Shown here piece by piece: positions 1-12,647 of a DNA stretch of 64,000 nt; the first letter of the stretch is position 1, and every line of letters begins with the position of its first letter. This stretch comes from Chytriomyces cf. hyalinus JEL632 (lineage: Eukaryota; Chytridiomycota; Chytridiomycetes; Chytridiales; Chytriomycetaceae): the NCBI GenBank assembly GCA_025435555.1, contig JAIWWG010000002.1:496001-560000 (forward strand), given 5' to 3'. The notes beneath the pieces are model-generated. The model was given only the letters and a program-made list of their open reading frames with translations, was not told where the DNA came from and did not search any database. The translations under genes were made by a program, and so were the position numbers.

Positions 1-1524
1 CCAGCAGAAGGCTCCAATGTAAAACAAACCCCCCTGTTCTTGTCTTGGCAGTGCCACCCCTAACCAAGACGGATGTCTCCTCTCAGCTGCCCCGACAACC
101 GGTACCCATCATGCACAGTCGTCCCTCTAGACGTTCCCGATGCATACGCCCAGAACAGAGTCCCCGCGCCACCAGGCGTGCCCAAATGGACAGCCTTTGT
201 CAAGTCACTCACAGACGAAACCACGTACCCGTGGTCCACCCTCGTTCCTTCCGTGAACGATGACGGTGGTGCCACGGGCGGAGGTCCAAATGCGAAAGGA
301 GATGCGTGGGGGAGCTTAAAGAACGAGGCAACGGAAGTGTTTGCGTGTCCCGCAAACCAATGGGCTCTTACGTAAGAGAGTTGTTTTTCTTTTTGTCAGT
401 GTGTTGTGGAATAGCGGTTTGTTGAGCAACTTGATTTGCAGGTACGACGATGGACCAGTTTACACGGATCGGACGCTGGACATTCTAAAGGAAAACAACG
501 TTGTTGGAACTTTCTTTTTGATTGGAGCGGATGTTGTCAACAATGAGACGCACGCAAAGTTTGTGCAGGACATTTACAACGCGGGCCATCAAATTGCGCT
601 GCATTCTTGGTGAGTTTGCATGTTTATTGCTCGGTGTATGTGTTGGAATGCTTACAAATTTTGGCTGCAGGTCGCATCGCCAAATCAGTCTTCAGTCCAC
701 CGATCAAGTCATTTCGGAACTCATTCTCAACATTCTCTCAATCTACAACGTCATTGGAAAAGTGCCAAGATACTACCGCCCCGCATGTAAGTTCAAACAA
801 ATCTAAAATAAACAAATCTAAACGTTTATTATTCTTGCGCAATACAACAGACTCCGCCATCGACGACCGCGTGCGCTTCATCCTGAAAGCCATGGGCCTT
901 CGACCCGTCATTTGGAACATTGAATCCAACGACGCCGGAATCGGCCAAAAAGCACCCAGCGGCATTGAAATCACGGGCACACTGACTGTCGAAAACGTGA
1001 TTGAACATGTCAAAACAGACTTTGCGCAAAAATACGACGCGCGCTGGAACTACTTTCCCGGTTCATCAACGCCCGCAGCAAATGGCAAAAACACGTACGA
1101 CGGGTTCATTTCCCTCGAACACGACATTACCGAAGAAGATATCGCCGTTGCAAGAGAAGTGGCGTCGTTTGTGGCCAAGACGGGGTACAAGACAGTCTAT
1201 GTGAACGCGTGTGATCAGATTATGCCGAATGCTGGGTTTTACCTGGATGACGGGAGCGCGTTGGTGCAGTTTATCAAGGGAATCAAGTTGCCGTTGACTG
1301 CTGCGGATTTGGAACCGTTTACTGGGACTTTCCCGTTGATTCCTGCTGGTGGTGCCAGTGTGAATGGAGCGGTGGTGACTGCGCCTTCTGCTGGGCCCAC
1401 TGGCACCGGTGCGAACGCAACCGGAGGAGCGGCAACTGTGGGCACGGCTCCTGCAAAGTCTGGCGCGTTCACTTCGTTTGCTTCGTCTGTTTTGCTGTGC
1501 GCGTTCCTTTTGGCGTGGCAGTAG
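1..1524 (+). CDS. Polysaccharide (chitin) deacetylase, CE4 family, 5' partial
   Basis: This is a carbohydrate esterase family 4 enzyme that would remove N-acetyl groups from chitin in the cell wall. All three core motifs appear once introns are removed. Motif 1 is TYDDGP, split by intron 372-441. Motif 2 is HSWSH, split by intron 610-670. Motif 3 is YYRPAY just before DDRVR, split by intron 787-850. The C-terminus is Ser/Gly/Ala-rich and ends in a hydrophobic stretch (LLCAFLLAWQ), as in GPI-anchored wall enzymes. The N-terminus lies off the window. A further intron probably runs from 19 to 86 (GTAAAA donor, CTAAC branch at 60-64, CTCTCAG acceptor), because the frame upstream of 87 is otherwise closed by TAA at 61. 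The family call is firm. The chitin substrate is inferred from family and GPI-like tail. Confidence 0.88.
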
Positions 1525-1693
1525 TTGACCTCATTTCAAAATATAAACCTTTACAACGAAATAAACGACAAATCATTATGAGTAATTCATGCGCAATTGA
1601 GGGAAGGAGAACCACCCAAGTACCCACCAATCAGAAGTGAACAATAAAAACAACAAACACAACAAAAAAAACCACTTCACAAAAACACCGGAA

Positions 1694-2589
1694 ATGTCTT
1701 CCCGACCTGACGATTCAACACTTGTGCGTGCACACGGCACCCTCGAAGACGCGCTGGACAACAGCGGCAAGATCGTCCATGTGCAGCCGCATGCAAACGA
1801 TAGCAACTACGTGACCGTGTTTGTCCGTGTTCCGCGTGAGTATTACGGAACTCGCGGCAAGGGCCCCAAAGGCGGAGAAGTCAACATGGTCTTTACCAAC
1901 GTGGCCAAGGAGCATCTTAAAAAGTTCCAAGGGGAGGAGAAAGAGGACGAAGGCAAAGAGGAGAATGAGAGTGGCGAGTATGATTCTTCCACTGATATCA
2001 AACGCACGCGTCAAAGTGGTTCGCTTGAAGAAGGTGGCTGATTTCAATTTTTTGTTTTTCCTTGAAAAACAAATATGGCTGATGCCTTTTTATAACTCCC
2101 ATCAAACCAGCCATCCAACACGGCGCCAAAGTCCTCGAAGTCCACTCGCACGAGCACAACAACGACTTCTCTGTCACGGTCCGCTTTCCTGACGACGCGG
2201 TCGAAGGTGCAAATGACATGATCTTTACCAACGTCTCCATGCCACGTCTTGAAGATCTCAGCAAAAAGGATCACACCGTTTCTGAGGCCATCAAAGACTT
2301 GCATTTGTACCATCCTTCTAAACTGACTGACTGTTAAGTTTTTCTTTTTCTTTTTTTGTATTTTTTTGGGGGCTTGTACCGTTTTCTTTTAACCAAAAAC
2401 AACTAATTCACAGTGATGGCGGAGCCAGGATCCCGCATCTATGCGTGGCATCCGACCAACAGAGGAACCTATTCGACGCGAATCGCGTGTGCTGACGGCT
2501 GCACGCGAACATACACGTCCGTGAGTGAGGAGCACATGAAGGAGTTTGTTCCTGATTTTGAACCGGGGTCCACGGCGAGTGCGGCGTGA
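1694..2589 (+). CDS. Unknown protein built of three similar modules, one per exon
   Basis: I do not recognise the family. Three exons (1694-2033, 2111-2332, 2414-2589) join in frame to 246 codons, that is 245 residues plus a stop. The introns are 77 and 81 bp, and the second has a CTAAT branch site. Each exon carries a version of the same unit: a His-containing strand region (HVQPHAND, EVHSHEHN, YAWHPTN), then a hydrophobic stretch with a common TNV/TSV pattern (MVFTNVAKEHL, MIFTNVSMPRL, TYTSVSEEHM). Module 1 ends in an acidic, Glu-rich linker. No signal peptide or membrane segment is visible. The start is the first ATG in a good context after an AC-rich leader. Without splicing, the first exon would appear to stop at 2039-2041. 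The gene sits between the deacetylase and CFAP206 on the same strand. Function is not assignable. Confidence 0.66.
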
Positions 2590-2756
2590 AATTGTTTATT
2601 TTAGTATTATTCAGTGTTTTATATTGTAGATATGCTTGTTTTTCTAGTTTGCTCAGTTGCAGAAATGAAAACTTGAGCACATACGCGTGCGTTTTGAATG
2701 TATTTAAAAAAAAAGTTGACAAACCCTTGCAGCAAATCTCACAAAATCCCAAAATC

Positions 2757-5724
2757 ATGTCGACGACTGCAGGCACAGCATCCGAGGATATTATCCGCCA
2801 CATTATCCGCGACATTGTATCTCACGCCACCTCCGCCTTGAAAACACGACGCGCAAATCTTCTCGCCGATGCCAGCAACGGAGAAACAGTTTCCAACCTA
2901 CCACCACGGCCTCAACCGCCGCTAACACCGATTCCGCAAGTGAAACATCTGTTTGCAAGTGGAATCAAATCGCATATTCCGATCCATTCCGTCAGTGACA
3001 CGCTTGCCGCGTTTTTTGTGCGTGCTGTTGTGTTGGATCCGGCCAATGACTTTCACATTGAGCATGAACTATCGAAGGATGATGTGGAGCGTTTGATTGG
3101 CGTAAGCGGATTTTTTTTATTCGATGGGTTGCGCCGTGCGTTTTGAAAGCGAAACGCCCCAAAAATACTTTTTGCGTAGCTTTGCGTGGAGAACATTACC
3201 GTCACAAATAATCCACTGACGGAGACGATCAAAATGCAAGTGTATTTTGACTCGATATTTCCTGCTCAAGGTTTTTTATTTTATTATTTTATTTCTCTTA
3301 AACGATTTTTAACCCAACCTCGATACAGCGGATTACCTGCACCGCGAGAAAATGACGCGCATCGCAAACTGTTCGAGCATTCTGCGCGAAATCACCGAAG
3401 TCAAAGTCAAAAATATTTCAGTCTACGAAGGTGAACAAAAAAACAGGAACTGCAAAAACAACAAATCTCAAATCTCACATTTTCCTCCTCCTCCTCCTCC
3501 TTTTATTTATTCAAATTTTGAAGGCCTGTACCGCAAAATTGTATCGTTTGTGATTCTGCGAAGCCACGTTGGAAACGCGACGGACATTCGCGTTATTCGC
3601 GAAGCCACGGGTATATTCATTCTGTGTTTCATGTTTGAATATTGCGTCTCAAAAATCACAAAACACACAGCCGCTCTGGAGTCCGTGTTTCCACAAAGTG
3701 AATTAGCTGCCTTCATTTCTCTCTCCAGGGCCGAGAAAGAAGCCCAATTGAATGGACTGACACAACTTGTCACTGGCATCCGGCTCTTTAACAAGCAACT
3801 GGGGAAGGGCGGGGATACGGTCGATGATCGTGAGTGTATACATTTTGAATATCATCAAAAGGGCGTGGGGCTGAATTTTAAAGTTTTGATATTCCCCCAG
3901 TCGTATCGCTTTGCGCAACAGAGCTTCAAGAAATTTCAAAGGAACTTGGCAGTTCCATGGAAAACACAGAATCCATGATCCAGACGTTTATGGGTGAGTG
4001 GTTTTTTTTTTAGAGCCCGTTTTTCTTGGTTCGAAATTTTGAGACCCTCTCACACAACTCACGCATGCAGCAATCTTGGACTTTTCGGCGCAAGACGCAT
4101 CCGACACACTCACACCAGGAACATTGGCTAGACTTAAAACAGGCATCGTGTTTCACCGCCAGTTTTTAATGTACCTCGATGCGTTGCATGAACAACTGGG
4201 CCGTACCAAAGACGCGCTTGCACAAATTGGAGAGCGATTCGATGAAACGATTCGGGATTTGAAAGCAACGTGTAAATCCAAAACGGCTGTTCCTGTGGAC
4301 CAAGTTTACGTAAAATATTTCCTTTTTTTTGTTTTTATTTGTGAAGTTGATCACGTGTTTTTTTCATAATAGCCCATGTTTATTTCGCTCGCCAATTTAT
4401 GGTCAAACTGGATGGATGAGCTGTTTCTCGTTGCATTTAGGCGAGGCATTCTCGATAACATCGAGTTCCATGCAAAGGTGAGGATGTTGGAAAATTTTGA
4501 AGGGAAATCTCACCAAGTGGCTCAATGTTATGAAGTCCTTCGATATGCCGCTGCCAGAGACGATTTTCGAGTCCAGCGCGTCGTTCAAGAAGGACATTGA
4601 GCCAGAGATTCTGTCGGGTTCGAACTTGTTCTTGAATGGCAGTTGTTGACCCACATTCCCAGTGCATAACACAACCCCTTTCTCCTCCAACAGAGAAAGA
4701 GGTCATTATGAAAGCAAGCGAAATGATGGCATCCATTTCTGTCATTAATAAATCAATCGAAGTTGTGCATCCTGGAAACACGACGCAGTATTTCAAGCTT
4801 CCTGTAGAATATGGAGTTGAGTTACTATTTCTCCCAAACAACAGGCCCTTCACTAATAAGGCTAGCTCCAATGATCTTTTACAGGGATACTGCCCGTATA
4901 ATTTAATTCGTCGTGATGGGCTTGTGGTTCCTGGAGATAAAAACATTGGACTGCTTCGATATCGCGACCGCTTGTTTTCCTTTGCATCTCCCGAAGGAGC
5001 TCGAGAGTTTGCTAAATTCCCCGACAGGTGCAAAACTTTTCATTCTGAATCCCCCTACCACTTTCCGGCAGCTTTTGACACAGCGCAACACACACATTCG
5101 CCTCACATCAGATTCATGGAAGGTGTTTTGGAAATGGCAAAACGGTCCGGAAACTTGGTGCAACTGCTGCATCTGTACAACTATTTCCCCACAGTCGATG
5201 CACTTGAGAACGCAAAATCGTTTACGCGTCAGCGGTTGTTGGGTCAGATGGCGATGGTTTCAGAGGCTGGATGCCAGGTCGACACGCATATTGTTGATGC
5301 CAGGATTGATCCAAAGTATCAGTGGAATGAGTGGGAATTGCGTAGGCAAGCGCTGATGCTTGTAAGACTTTTTGTCATGCGCTTTGTGATTTGGCAGCTT
5401 GGCCTAATGTCGTGCCTTTTTTTGTGTGCAAAAGGTGAATCTGAAAACGAAGCTGACGCATTCAGCTCAAACGGACATCAGCCACTACCGACGGGAAAGC
5501 GAAACACAGCACTACGAACCAAAGTGAGGAGTTTATTTTGTTTTGAAAAAAATGAATTGAAGCTAAGGGAGTCCCTCGCTTCTTTCCCCAGGTCCCAGTT
5601 CACCCAGTCGAGCACCGAGTCTTCCACAAGCGTCCCGCGAAAAGTCAACTACATGGCTGGTCTGCGTAACGACGGCACAGGGGAAAACAAATTCAAAGTG
5701 TTGGACCTCACTGTCGACTTGTGA
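2757..5724 (+). CDS. CFAP206: Cilia- and flagella-associated protein 206
   Basis: This is an orthologue of CFAP206 (FAP206), an axonemal protein that anchors radial spoke 2 and part of the dynein set to the doublet microtubule. About ten exons with short introns spell the family's landmarks in order: an N-terminal helical region, VRAVVLDP, TIKMQVYFD, LYRKIVSFVILRS, TAALESVFPQ, a TGIRLFNKQLGKGG block, KSKTAVPVDQVYP with LANLWSNWMDE, then the C-terminal part with YCPYNLIRRDGLVVPGDKNIG, the YQWNEWELRRQALML segment and VPRKVNYMAGLRND near the end. These match animal CFAP206 along its length. The ATG at 2757 precedes the first conserved helix. A bona fide axonemal gene implies that the organism builds a motile flagellum at some stage, as zoosporic fungi do. 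Confidence 0.93.
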
Positions 5725-5809
5725 ACGAATTTTTTTTTTTCAAAAGAGCCAAACAAACAAAAAAAAAATGAGAGCGAAAAATACAACGATGTGCACCCCC
5801 TTTTCTTCT

Positions 5810-6480
5810 TCACTCTAATTTCTCTTCCTTCTCTTCGACTACTTTCTTGGAAGCCTTCTTCTTTTTAGGCGCTGCTTCCGGCACCGCGTCATCACCACCA
5901 CCCTCCAAATTGCTCAACAGCGCCAACAAAAAGAGTCCTCCATCCACCAATACCACGAATCCAATGTCATACAGTGCCTGCACTTCCTGGTCCGCCTTCA
6001 ACTTCAATTTCCCAGTCTTTCTCAGCGACAAGGCGGGCGATTTAAATTTGAGTGCAAGTGGAACAAGGGCGGCGACAGCAACTACGAAGGTGAGGATATG
6101 TGTGATTCTACGCGCAGAGTCCTAAGTGGATGGAAAAAAAAAGGAAAGGAGGACCAGGTTTTTAGCGCCCCCTCAAAAAAACAAACAATCGTAATATAAA
6201 ACGGATATACCGTGGCTGCATTGTAAAGCGAGGTTGCAAACAGAAGCACATAAGAGACACCAATTGTGGCAAAGAACCAGAGTGGGGCTGCGAGAAGCAC
6301 TCGATGCACGTTAAGGATCTCAGTACGCTGAGAGGTGACGAGCTTCGACTTGAGCAGCTGGGCGTTGTTGAAGCCAGGGACGATGAACGGAGCCAAGTGG
6401 TGCAGACCCAATGCGACATCGACGAACGCGATGCCAACAAGGAATGCTAGGAGAGCTGTTTGAAGGGGAGGCGGTGCCAT
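5810..6480 (-). CDS. Small integral membrane protein, unknown function
   Basis: Two exons are separated by an intron at about 6122-6211 (donor GTATAT, acceptor CACTTAG). The product is about 190 residues. Four hydrophobic segments are visible: residues about 8-25, 60-80, 93-112 and 135-155. The last is followed by an acidic linker and a lysine-rich cytosolic-type tail (KKKKASKK) ending in EEKEEKLE. The pattern, with no cleavable signal, suggests a four-pass protein of the ER or other endomembrane, but no named family is recognised. It converges with CFAP206 (gap 85 bp) and its start lies 94 bp from the end of SWI3, which is on the same strand. Confidence 0.72.
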
Positions 6481-6574
6481 TTTTTTGGGTTTTGTGTAAA
6501 ATTTGACGTGGCAAACGACAGCAAATGCAGGTTCGAAGACTCAAAATTTATTACACGCGTTGTTTTCTGCAGTT

Positions 6575-9021
6575 TTAACCCAGCGTTGCAACGCTGACAC
6601 CTTCCATTGCTGTGGGCGGCTGTGCATTCACAACCTGCATGGTCGCTTCGCCAGCCCCCCCTCCATGGGACAACAGCCCATCCATTCCCATCACACCTCC
6701 ACCACCACCGCCCCCATTCACAGCACCAAATCCACCGCCACGCTCTTCAGCATTCAATCGCTCCCCAAGCGCCTGCAACTCCGCACGTTCCTTCTTCAAC
6801 GCCATTTTTTCAGCAAACACAATTTTCCGCTCCCGCTCCACCTGTGTCAACTCTGCCTCCACAATCGCTTCCACATCTTCAAAATGCTTCAACTTGATGT
6901 TCATTTTTCGAATGTGCAGGCCAATCACTTCCAGCGTCAAACGCCGCGCTTCGGCCGCTTCTTGGGATGCCATCATGGCAGCCTTGGCAGCAGCGGCTCC
7001 CAATGCTGTAGCCGCAGCGTGCTCAATCGAGTTTACTTCTTTTCCGGCACCATGCAATGCAGCTGAAATAGAATCTTTCGCGGCCGCGGCGGCCGGATTC
7101 GGTGAAGATTGACTCTTTTCTTGCTCCATTTTGATAGTAGAAACGGTTGGATGGGGCTCATCCACAACCATTGCATTATCAGAATGTTCGTTCTTTGTTG
7201 CTGAGATCGGCTCTGCTGATGTGATCGCAACGCCAACTTCTGCAGCAGCAGCTCCATTCTTCATGGCACTCACAGCTGCTTTCGCGCCCGCTTTTGCCAC
7301 CTCAGGCCGAACAAGTCCAACCAACAAACTCACAACACTCAACACTGGATTATCCGCTCCAGAAAAGGGCAAAATCTCGCCTCCTTTTCCATAACTCAAT
7401 GGGCCCAACTCAGCGACGGGCCTTCCCAGAAGCGAGTCTTCATCTTGCATGGGAATCCCGAGAAACTGCAACACACACGCTTCTTTGCTACGTGTGCCTA
7501 CATGTGAAGCGATACGCGTCCAGTCTTGGTCAAATAGTTCGATTCCTTCCAGCAGCAACAGAGTTTCTTGATCCGTCCACGGTTTGCTGGCCTGAATAGA
7601 CGGCTCAGCAAACCGTTTAAAGTCCCCAGAGTATAGGTTGGATGGAAATCGCCCCTCCAAGTAACAGTCTTTGCACAAGTTGAAACCAACTGATTGAGGC
7701 TCCACAAAGCCAACATCGCCATCAGAAGCCTTTTTACCAGCATCACCGCCAGCGCCATTCGATGGTAAAGAGAAACCACTGGCCATGGCTGTAGAAGGAA
7801 CAACGCTTTCTTCCGACCCTTCACCTTTCGAGGCAATTGGTTTTTCAAAAGGGACATGGTATCTCAGCCGCGTGCAATCGACTCCACACGTGCGGCAAGC
7901 GTAAATTAGTTTTTTCGTGTTGTCCGCATTCGAGTTTGATTCTCTTTTGTAAGCGAGTTGATCCGCGAGTTGGTTCGAAGGTGGGATGCTGGATGCAGTT
8001 ATGGGCGTGCCTGAGCCGAATCCTTCCGTTTTCGGGTGACGACTCGTGTCTTTGTTGACGGGGATGCTGGGGCCAAATGGAACCAGGCCGCGAGGGGTGT
8101 CGGCAGTAACCGCAAAGTGACCCGTGAATGAAGGACCCATAAAACTGGGCCGTGAGTCGGCATCCACCTTGTTTCATTTTTTCGTGGCAGAATGAATAAA
8201 CAAACTTTGCATACAGAATCAGCTTCTTCTCAACTCACCTGAAAGTTAATAAGACCCCACTGTTCAAGAAAGGAATGCACACGCATGATGGAGCAGACAT
8301 CTCCCGCCAAGTTTCTTCTGCATGCTGTGACTGTCAGATATTCCGTTGGGTTCAATCGGTATGAATTGACCATAAAGTTTCTGTAATCTTGGTAGACCAA
8401 CGGCGTCTTGCTCTTGTTTCTGGACACAGAAAAATCAGGTGGAAAAAAAAAACAAGAAACGCATCAGCAAAAACAATCCGAGGCCACAAGGCGCGCGTTC
8501 GCAGGAACAATGCGTATCGTTCTAACTCACTTGTTGGAAAAGAATTCAGGCAGTGCTTTCATTTCGATGTTCGCGATTTTGTCAAAGTCAAACCATGTTG
8601 AGTACGAAGGGATGAAGACCTCGGCAGCTGCGAAGGTGAATATAAAGAGGATATCAGGTTCTGGTGGAATATACGCTTGCGTTTCGAGTGAAAGAGACCT
8701 TGTGCAGCGATATACTTGGCGGCAGAAGGCGCCGTGTAGTCAAGAGCGTGTGGAATAGCCTTGATGGGCAGTCCAGTGACTGTCTTCGCAACTGTGGGAG
8801 CTGTAGACGGTTGAGGAAGAGGCGGATATGTCAGAGGAAGCGTAGGTGCGTGGAGCAGAGTGAATAAACACTGTTGAATAAATAAAAGCAGAGAATGCCG
8901 AGACAGCCCCTCACTTACCATCTTCCATCTCATCGCTGGATGAGCTGTTGTCCATGTCATTTTCGTCGTCGTCGTCAAAGTCCACTGCTGGACTGGGCGT
9001 GTCGCCGTCACCACGGGCCAT
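6575..9021 (-). CDS. SWI3: SWI/SNF or RSC complex subunit with SWIRM and SANT domains (SWI3/RSC8/SMARCC)
   Basis: This is a core scaffold of SWI/SNF-type nucleosome remodellers. The first exon encodes an acidic N-terminus. The SWIRM domain follows over several exons: [60 protein letters not shown], and [18 protein letters not shown]. Next comes a ZZ-like Cys-rich stretch ([10 protein letters not shown] ... LCKDCY), a SANT domain ([17 protein letters not shown] with [17 protein letters not shown]) and a C-terminal coiled coil with Ala- and Gly-rich linkers. This order is that of SMARCC/SWI3 proteins. Whether it serves SWI/SNF, RSC or both cannot be told from sequence. The start at 9021 lies 88 bp from the divergent EFM5 start, so the two probably share a promoter. 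Confidence 0.92.
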
Positions 9022-9109
9022 TTCTTTTTGACTTTGATGATGCTTATTTATTGTATATTTACGTTTTTACTTTATTAGCGTATATATTCCACCTGCGAAT
9101 CTCCATCAC

Positions 9110-9973
9110 ATGAGCCAAGAGGACTCCGACTCCGATTCCGAGGTTGCCCTGCCAGCAGACACTCTTGCGATGGTAAGAATGCCGGGAGCGTTCCTGCAGC
9201 CCTATAATCCAGACTCACTCACCCTGACGATCACCTCGTCTCAGCTTCAATCGTTTCTAGCCGAGAAGCAAGACGCTGAACAGCGCTTTGCCGCCCTCCG
9301 TGAAACTGCGCATGCAGACGCCGACTCAGCCGCAGCTAGACGCAAGATTGAAGTGTCCATGGACGACTTCACCGAAGACTGGCAGCTGTCACAGTTCTGG
9401 TACGACAAGACCACCGCCGTTCATTTGGCAACGCACTCAGTGGCAGTGACACCGGCAGCGGGGAAGCTTGCATGCATCAGCTCCCCAACAGTCTTTGTGG
9501 AACTCATGGTAGATTCGTTGACTGTTTCACACTGGCAGTCTGGCTGACTATCACCGAACGACACACAGAAACACGCAGAGCTTGCAGATGCGGTGGACCC
9601 CTACGTTTTCGAATTCGATTCGCGCTTTTCCGTGTTTGGCCCGGCGTTTGTCTTTTTCGACTTCAACCATCCAACCACCTTCGACACGCTTAACGACACA
9701 CGGCCGCTGCAAGCGCAATTCGACACTCTTGTTGTTGACCCACCGTTCCTGAGCGACGAGTGCTGGACAAAGACGAGCGAGTGCGTTCGATGGCTCGCTA
9801 AAAAGGATTCCTGCAAGATTATCGTTTGCACCGGTTTGGTCATGCGTGCAAAAATTGAGAAGGAGCTGGGCTGCAAACTGACGTCCTTCGAGCCAAAGCA
9901 TAAAGGCGGGCTTTCAAACGAATTTGGTTGCTTCACAAACTTTGAGTCTGAGGGATTCCGATGGGTGGAATAA
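9110..9973 (+). CDS. EFM5: eEF1A lysine N-methyltransferase (EFM5 / EEF1AKMT1)
   Basis: This is an SAM-dependent methyltransferase that methylates a lysine of translation elongation factor eEF1A. Three exons (9110-9172, 9245-9508, 9569-9973) join to 244 codons, giving 243 residues, close to the usual family length. The landmarks run in order: an N-terminal Leu-rich helix (LPADTLAM then LQSFLAEKQ), ENWQLSQFWY-like DWQLSQFWYD, a strand with ACISSPTVFVEL, FEFDSRF-VFG-FVFFDFNHP, the catalytic DPPF motif (VVDPPFLSDEC), KIIVCTG and NEFGCFTNF. The DPPF/Y motif is typical of N6AMT2-type lysine methyltransferases that were once annotated as DNA methylases. The introns are 72 and 60 bp with clean borders. 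It is transcribed away from SWI3. Confidence 0.93.
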
Positions 9974-10110
9974 GCGGCGTGTCACGAATAAATTTGAATT
10001 ACGCCGGGGATTGGTGACTGGATATTCATGTTACTCTTCCAGCTGTTCCCCCTTGTACTGCATGATTTACGTTTCTGCAGTGAGTGGGGTGAAGCCGGTT
10101 CTAATCGACT

Positions 10111-12565
10111 TTATTGGACACCAGCTGCTTCGGCTCTTCTCCGCCGCATTCGATCAATCACTCGCTGCATTGCCTCGTTATTCTTTTCTAAATCTTGCAT
10201 CTAAAATACAAGGCAACAACGACATTTAGATGTGCAATAGCAAGAAGCCCCAAGAGATAACATACCCCCAAATTTATCTCCACGTCCACCTCCGCAATCC
10301 TTAGAATTCTCCACCCGACATGCTGTGTGCACTTCCCCTCAATCATGCACATATTTTCAGTGGATGCAGAGTTCTCCTCGCCCGGCTTCACGTCCTCCAT
10401 CGCTTGAACGTTTTCATCGTTTTTATCCTCAGAATTCCCTTTGCTAAATCTCATGTTTTCCAGCATTCCAGACGGCTGGACCATAGAAACTCCTTCGGTA
10501 TCCCCATAAGAGGGTGCCTTTAGTTTCCTGGCATCACAATACCTTTCTTGCTCGTCCTCACTTAATTCAATCCATTCCTTCAAACACGGTACGACCCACT
10601 CGGTCTTCAGCAATCGCGAGTCGAAGCCGCAGACATTCAACACGCCGCATTTTTCAAGCGCGTCGTCGACACGACTTATCCATATTTGTAGGGCTATTAA
10701 CCGGCGTTTAAGTAAAATCTCGGTTTTTCGCAAGGATTCGAGCTTGATGCGGTCAAGTGCGTCATTCCGGGCAAGCCGCGGCACGTTCGTTGTGGACCCG
10801 GATGTGGGAGAGCTGAGAATAGGAAATGTTTGAAGCGAGTGATGAGTCTGCAGTGGAGAGGGGCGGTCATTTGACAAATCGTGATTCATTTGTTCCAGAG
10901 GCCGAGAAGCGAGTTCCGCCGGCGCACAAGCGGGGTGAAGTTCAGATGTATCAGGTAATTCTGGTTCCTGCTGAGAGGAAGGAGTGTTTCGGAGCGCGTT
11001 TTCAGATATTGGCAGGTCTGTTTCCATGGCCTCCGAAGGGTTCGGAATTGAAGCAGATGAAAGAGGTGGTAGGTGTGGCTGAAAAGATAAGTTTTCTGAA
11101 GAATCGGATGCAAGTATTTCAAGGGGCGGTTCAGTGGCAGAAGAATCGATGCCAGTTGCTGTTGTAGTTTGGGACGCGTCTGCCAATACTGGGCCAACTT
11201 GCGTGGACGCAGGGTATATTTGTTTCAGTATATTTTCCCATAAATATCGCTTTCGCTCAATCTCGTTTCTTGACGCGCAAGCTTTCGATATCAGGCGATT
11301 CGTGGGTTTGAGGAATAGATTTAGTGCAGGAGCAGTTGTTGTTAAATTGGATGAAGATGCGATTTTTGTATCTTTTGTCAGCGGGGCACCACTAATGGCC
11401 GCTTGTAAGCGAAATGCAGCAAGACTGAGTCCGCATGTTTCCGAGCAGTGGAATAATAGTTTGGAGGTAGCTTGCGCTGATGCAGAGGAGATGGAAGCAT
11501 TGAGTGCGTCAATAGAAGAAGATGAAGCAAGGCTTGGTTGGATCTCATTGTCTTTGTTGCTGTTATTGTCGTGCTTGTTTTCGCTCTCATGCGGAACGTG
11601 CATCAAACACGACTGAGGGTGGGTATATAAAGGTCCTTTCGATGGACGAGGTGAAGATGTGTCTGGCGAGTTCTCCTCTTTCGCAATGACTGAGATTTCC
11701 GCGCCAGGATCGGTGAGACTAGAAGTGTCGTCGGCAGCTTCTCCCATTTCAATCTCCATCTTTTGAGCAAATTCATACGCTGCACACAACCTCCTTCGCA
11801 CCGTTTTCAATCCCGTACTCGCTTCGCAAGGTATACAGTAGAAGAGAATGATTGAGTCTAGTTGGGATTCCTTCAGGAAGGTGCAGTTACAGCAGAACCA
11901 TTGGTTGCATTCATCGCACTTAGACGGGTGAAACTTGTAAGCTCACATTCAGCACCTCGAAGCCAAGAAACACTCACTTGGATATAAAACAAGTCTTCAT
12001 TGTACGGTTTTTGACAATAGCAGTAAAGCTTGGCGGGATCTTCAAGACCAAAAGCAGAATCATGTTCGACTGAGGGAGCCGCCGAGTGTCTCTTTTTCTG
12101 CTTTGATCTACGCGACTTTGAAAACAGAGTGCGTGACTTTTTCTGAATCTTGAGTAAATGGAAGATGTGCTGAAGATAAATATGCGAGCGAAGGAACACA
12201 GAAATGGCAGATATAAACAACACCTTTTTAGAAGAAGATGCAGCGAACGCCGAGTCTGACCCAGCGTGGACATCATGAAAATCATCGGACTCCGATGATT
12301 TCCTCTTTCGGGAGAATGACTCATCAGGCAGCTGCGAATATGAGGCCGAAAACGCAGCCTCGTCACGAGCAAATGCCGAGTCGAGAGCACTGTCAAAGTC
12401 CGCTTTTGCGTCGCTTGTTTTGCTCTCTGGCTTGGTCGCTGACACATACATTCCCTCCATGTCGCTCACAGACCGCAATGCATGCGCCGCGTCTGCATCA
12501 TTGGCTCGTTCGCGCTCGTCGTTCGCAGTCTCAGCTTCCGTCGAGACGAGATCCAGAATGTCCAT
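10111..12565 (-). CDS. SPP1: PHD-finger subunit of the SET1/COMPASS complex (SPP1/CFP1-like)
   Basis: This is a subunit of the H3K4 methyltransferase complex; its PHD finger normally reads H3K4me3. After an acidic, low-complexity N-terminus and a basic patch (KSRRSKQKKRH), the PHD finger begins with YCYCQKPYNEDLFYIQ. It continues across an intron with CDECNQWFCCNCTF and FYCIPCE. The C-terminal half carries the CFP1/Spp1-specific region: a FHCSETCGL segment, RIKLESLRKTEILLKRRL with the following helix, then CMIEGKCTQHVGWRIL-AEVDVEINLG, matching the Cys/His end of CFP1. The final exon (LEKNNEAMQRVI) is short and helical and ends at 10111. No CXXC DNA-binding finger is seen, as in yeast Spp1. 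It is divergent from the COP1-like gene, with 82 bp between starts. Confidence 0.85.
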
Positions 12566-12647
12566 CCGAGAATATTTTTATTCTTTTGTATATTTTACGC
12601 CGCAAGATAAAGTAAAGTGAACAGCAAAGCACAGTCGACAATCACAG

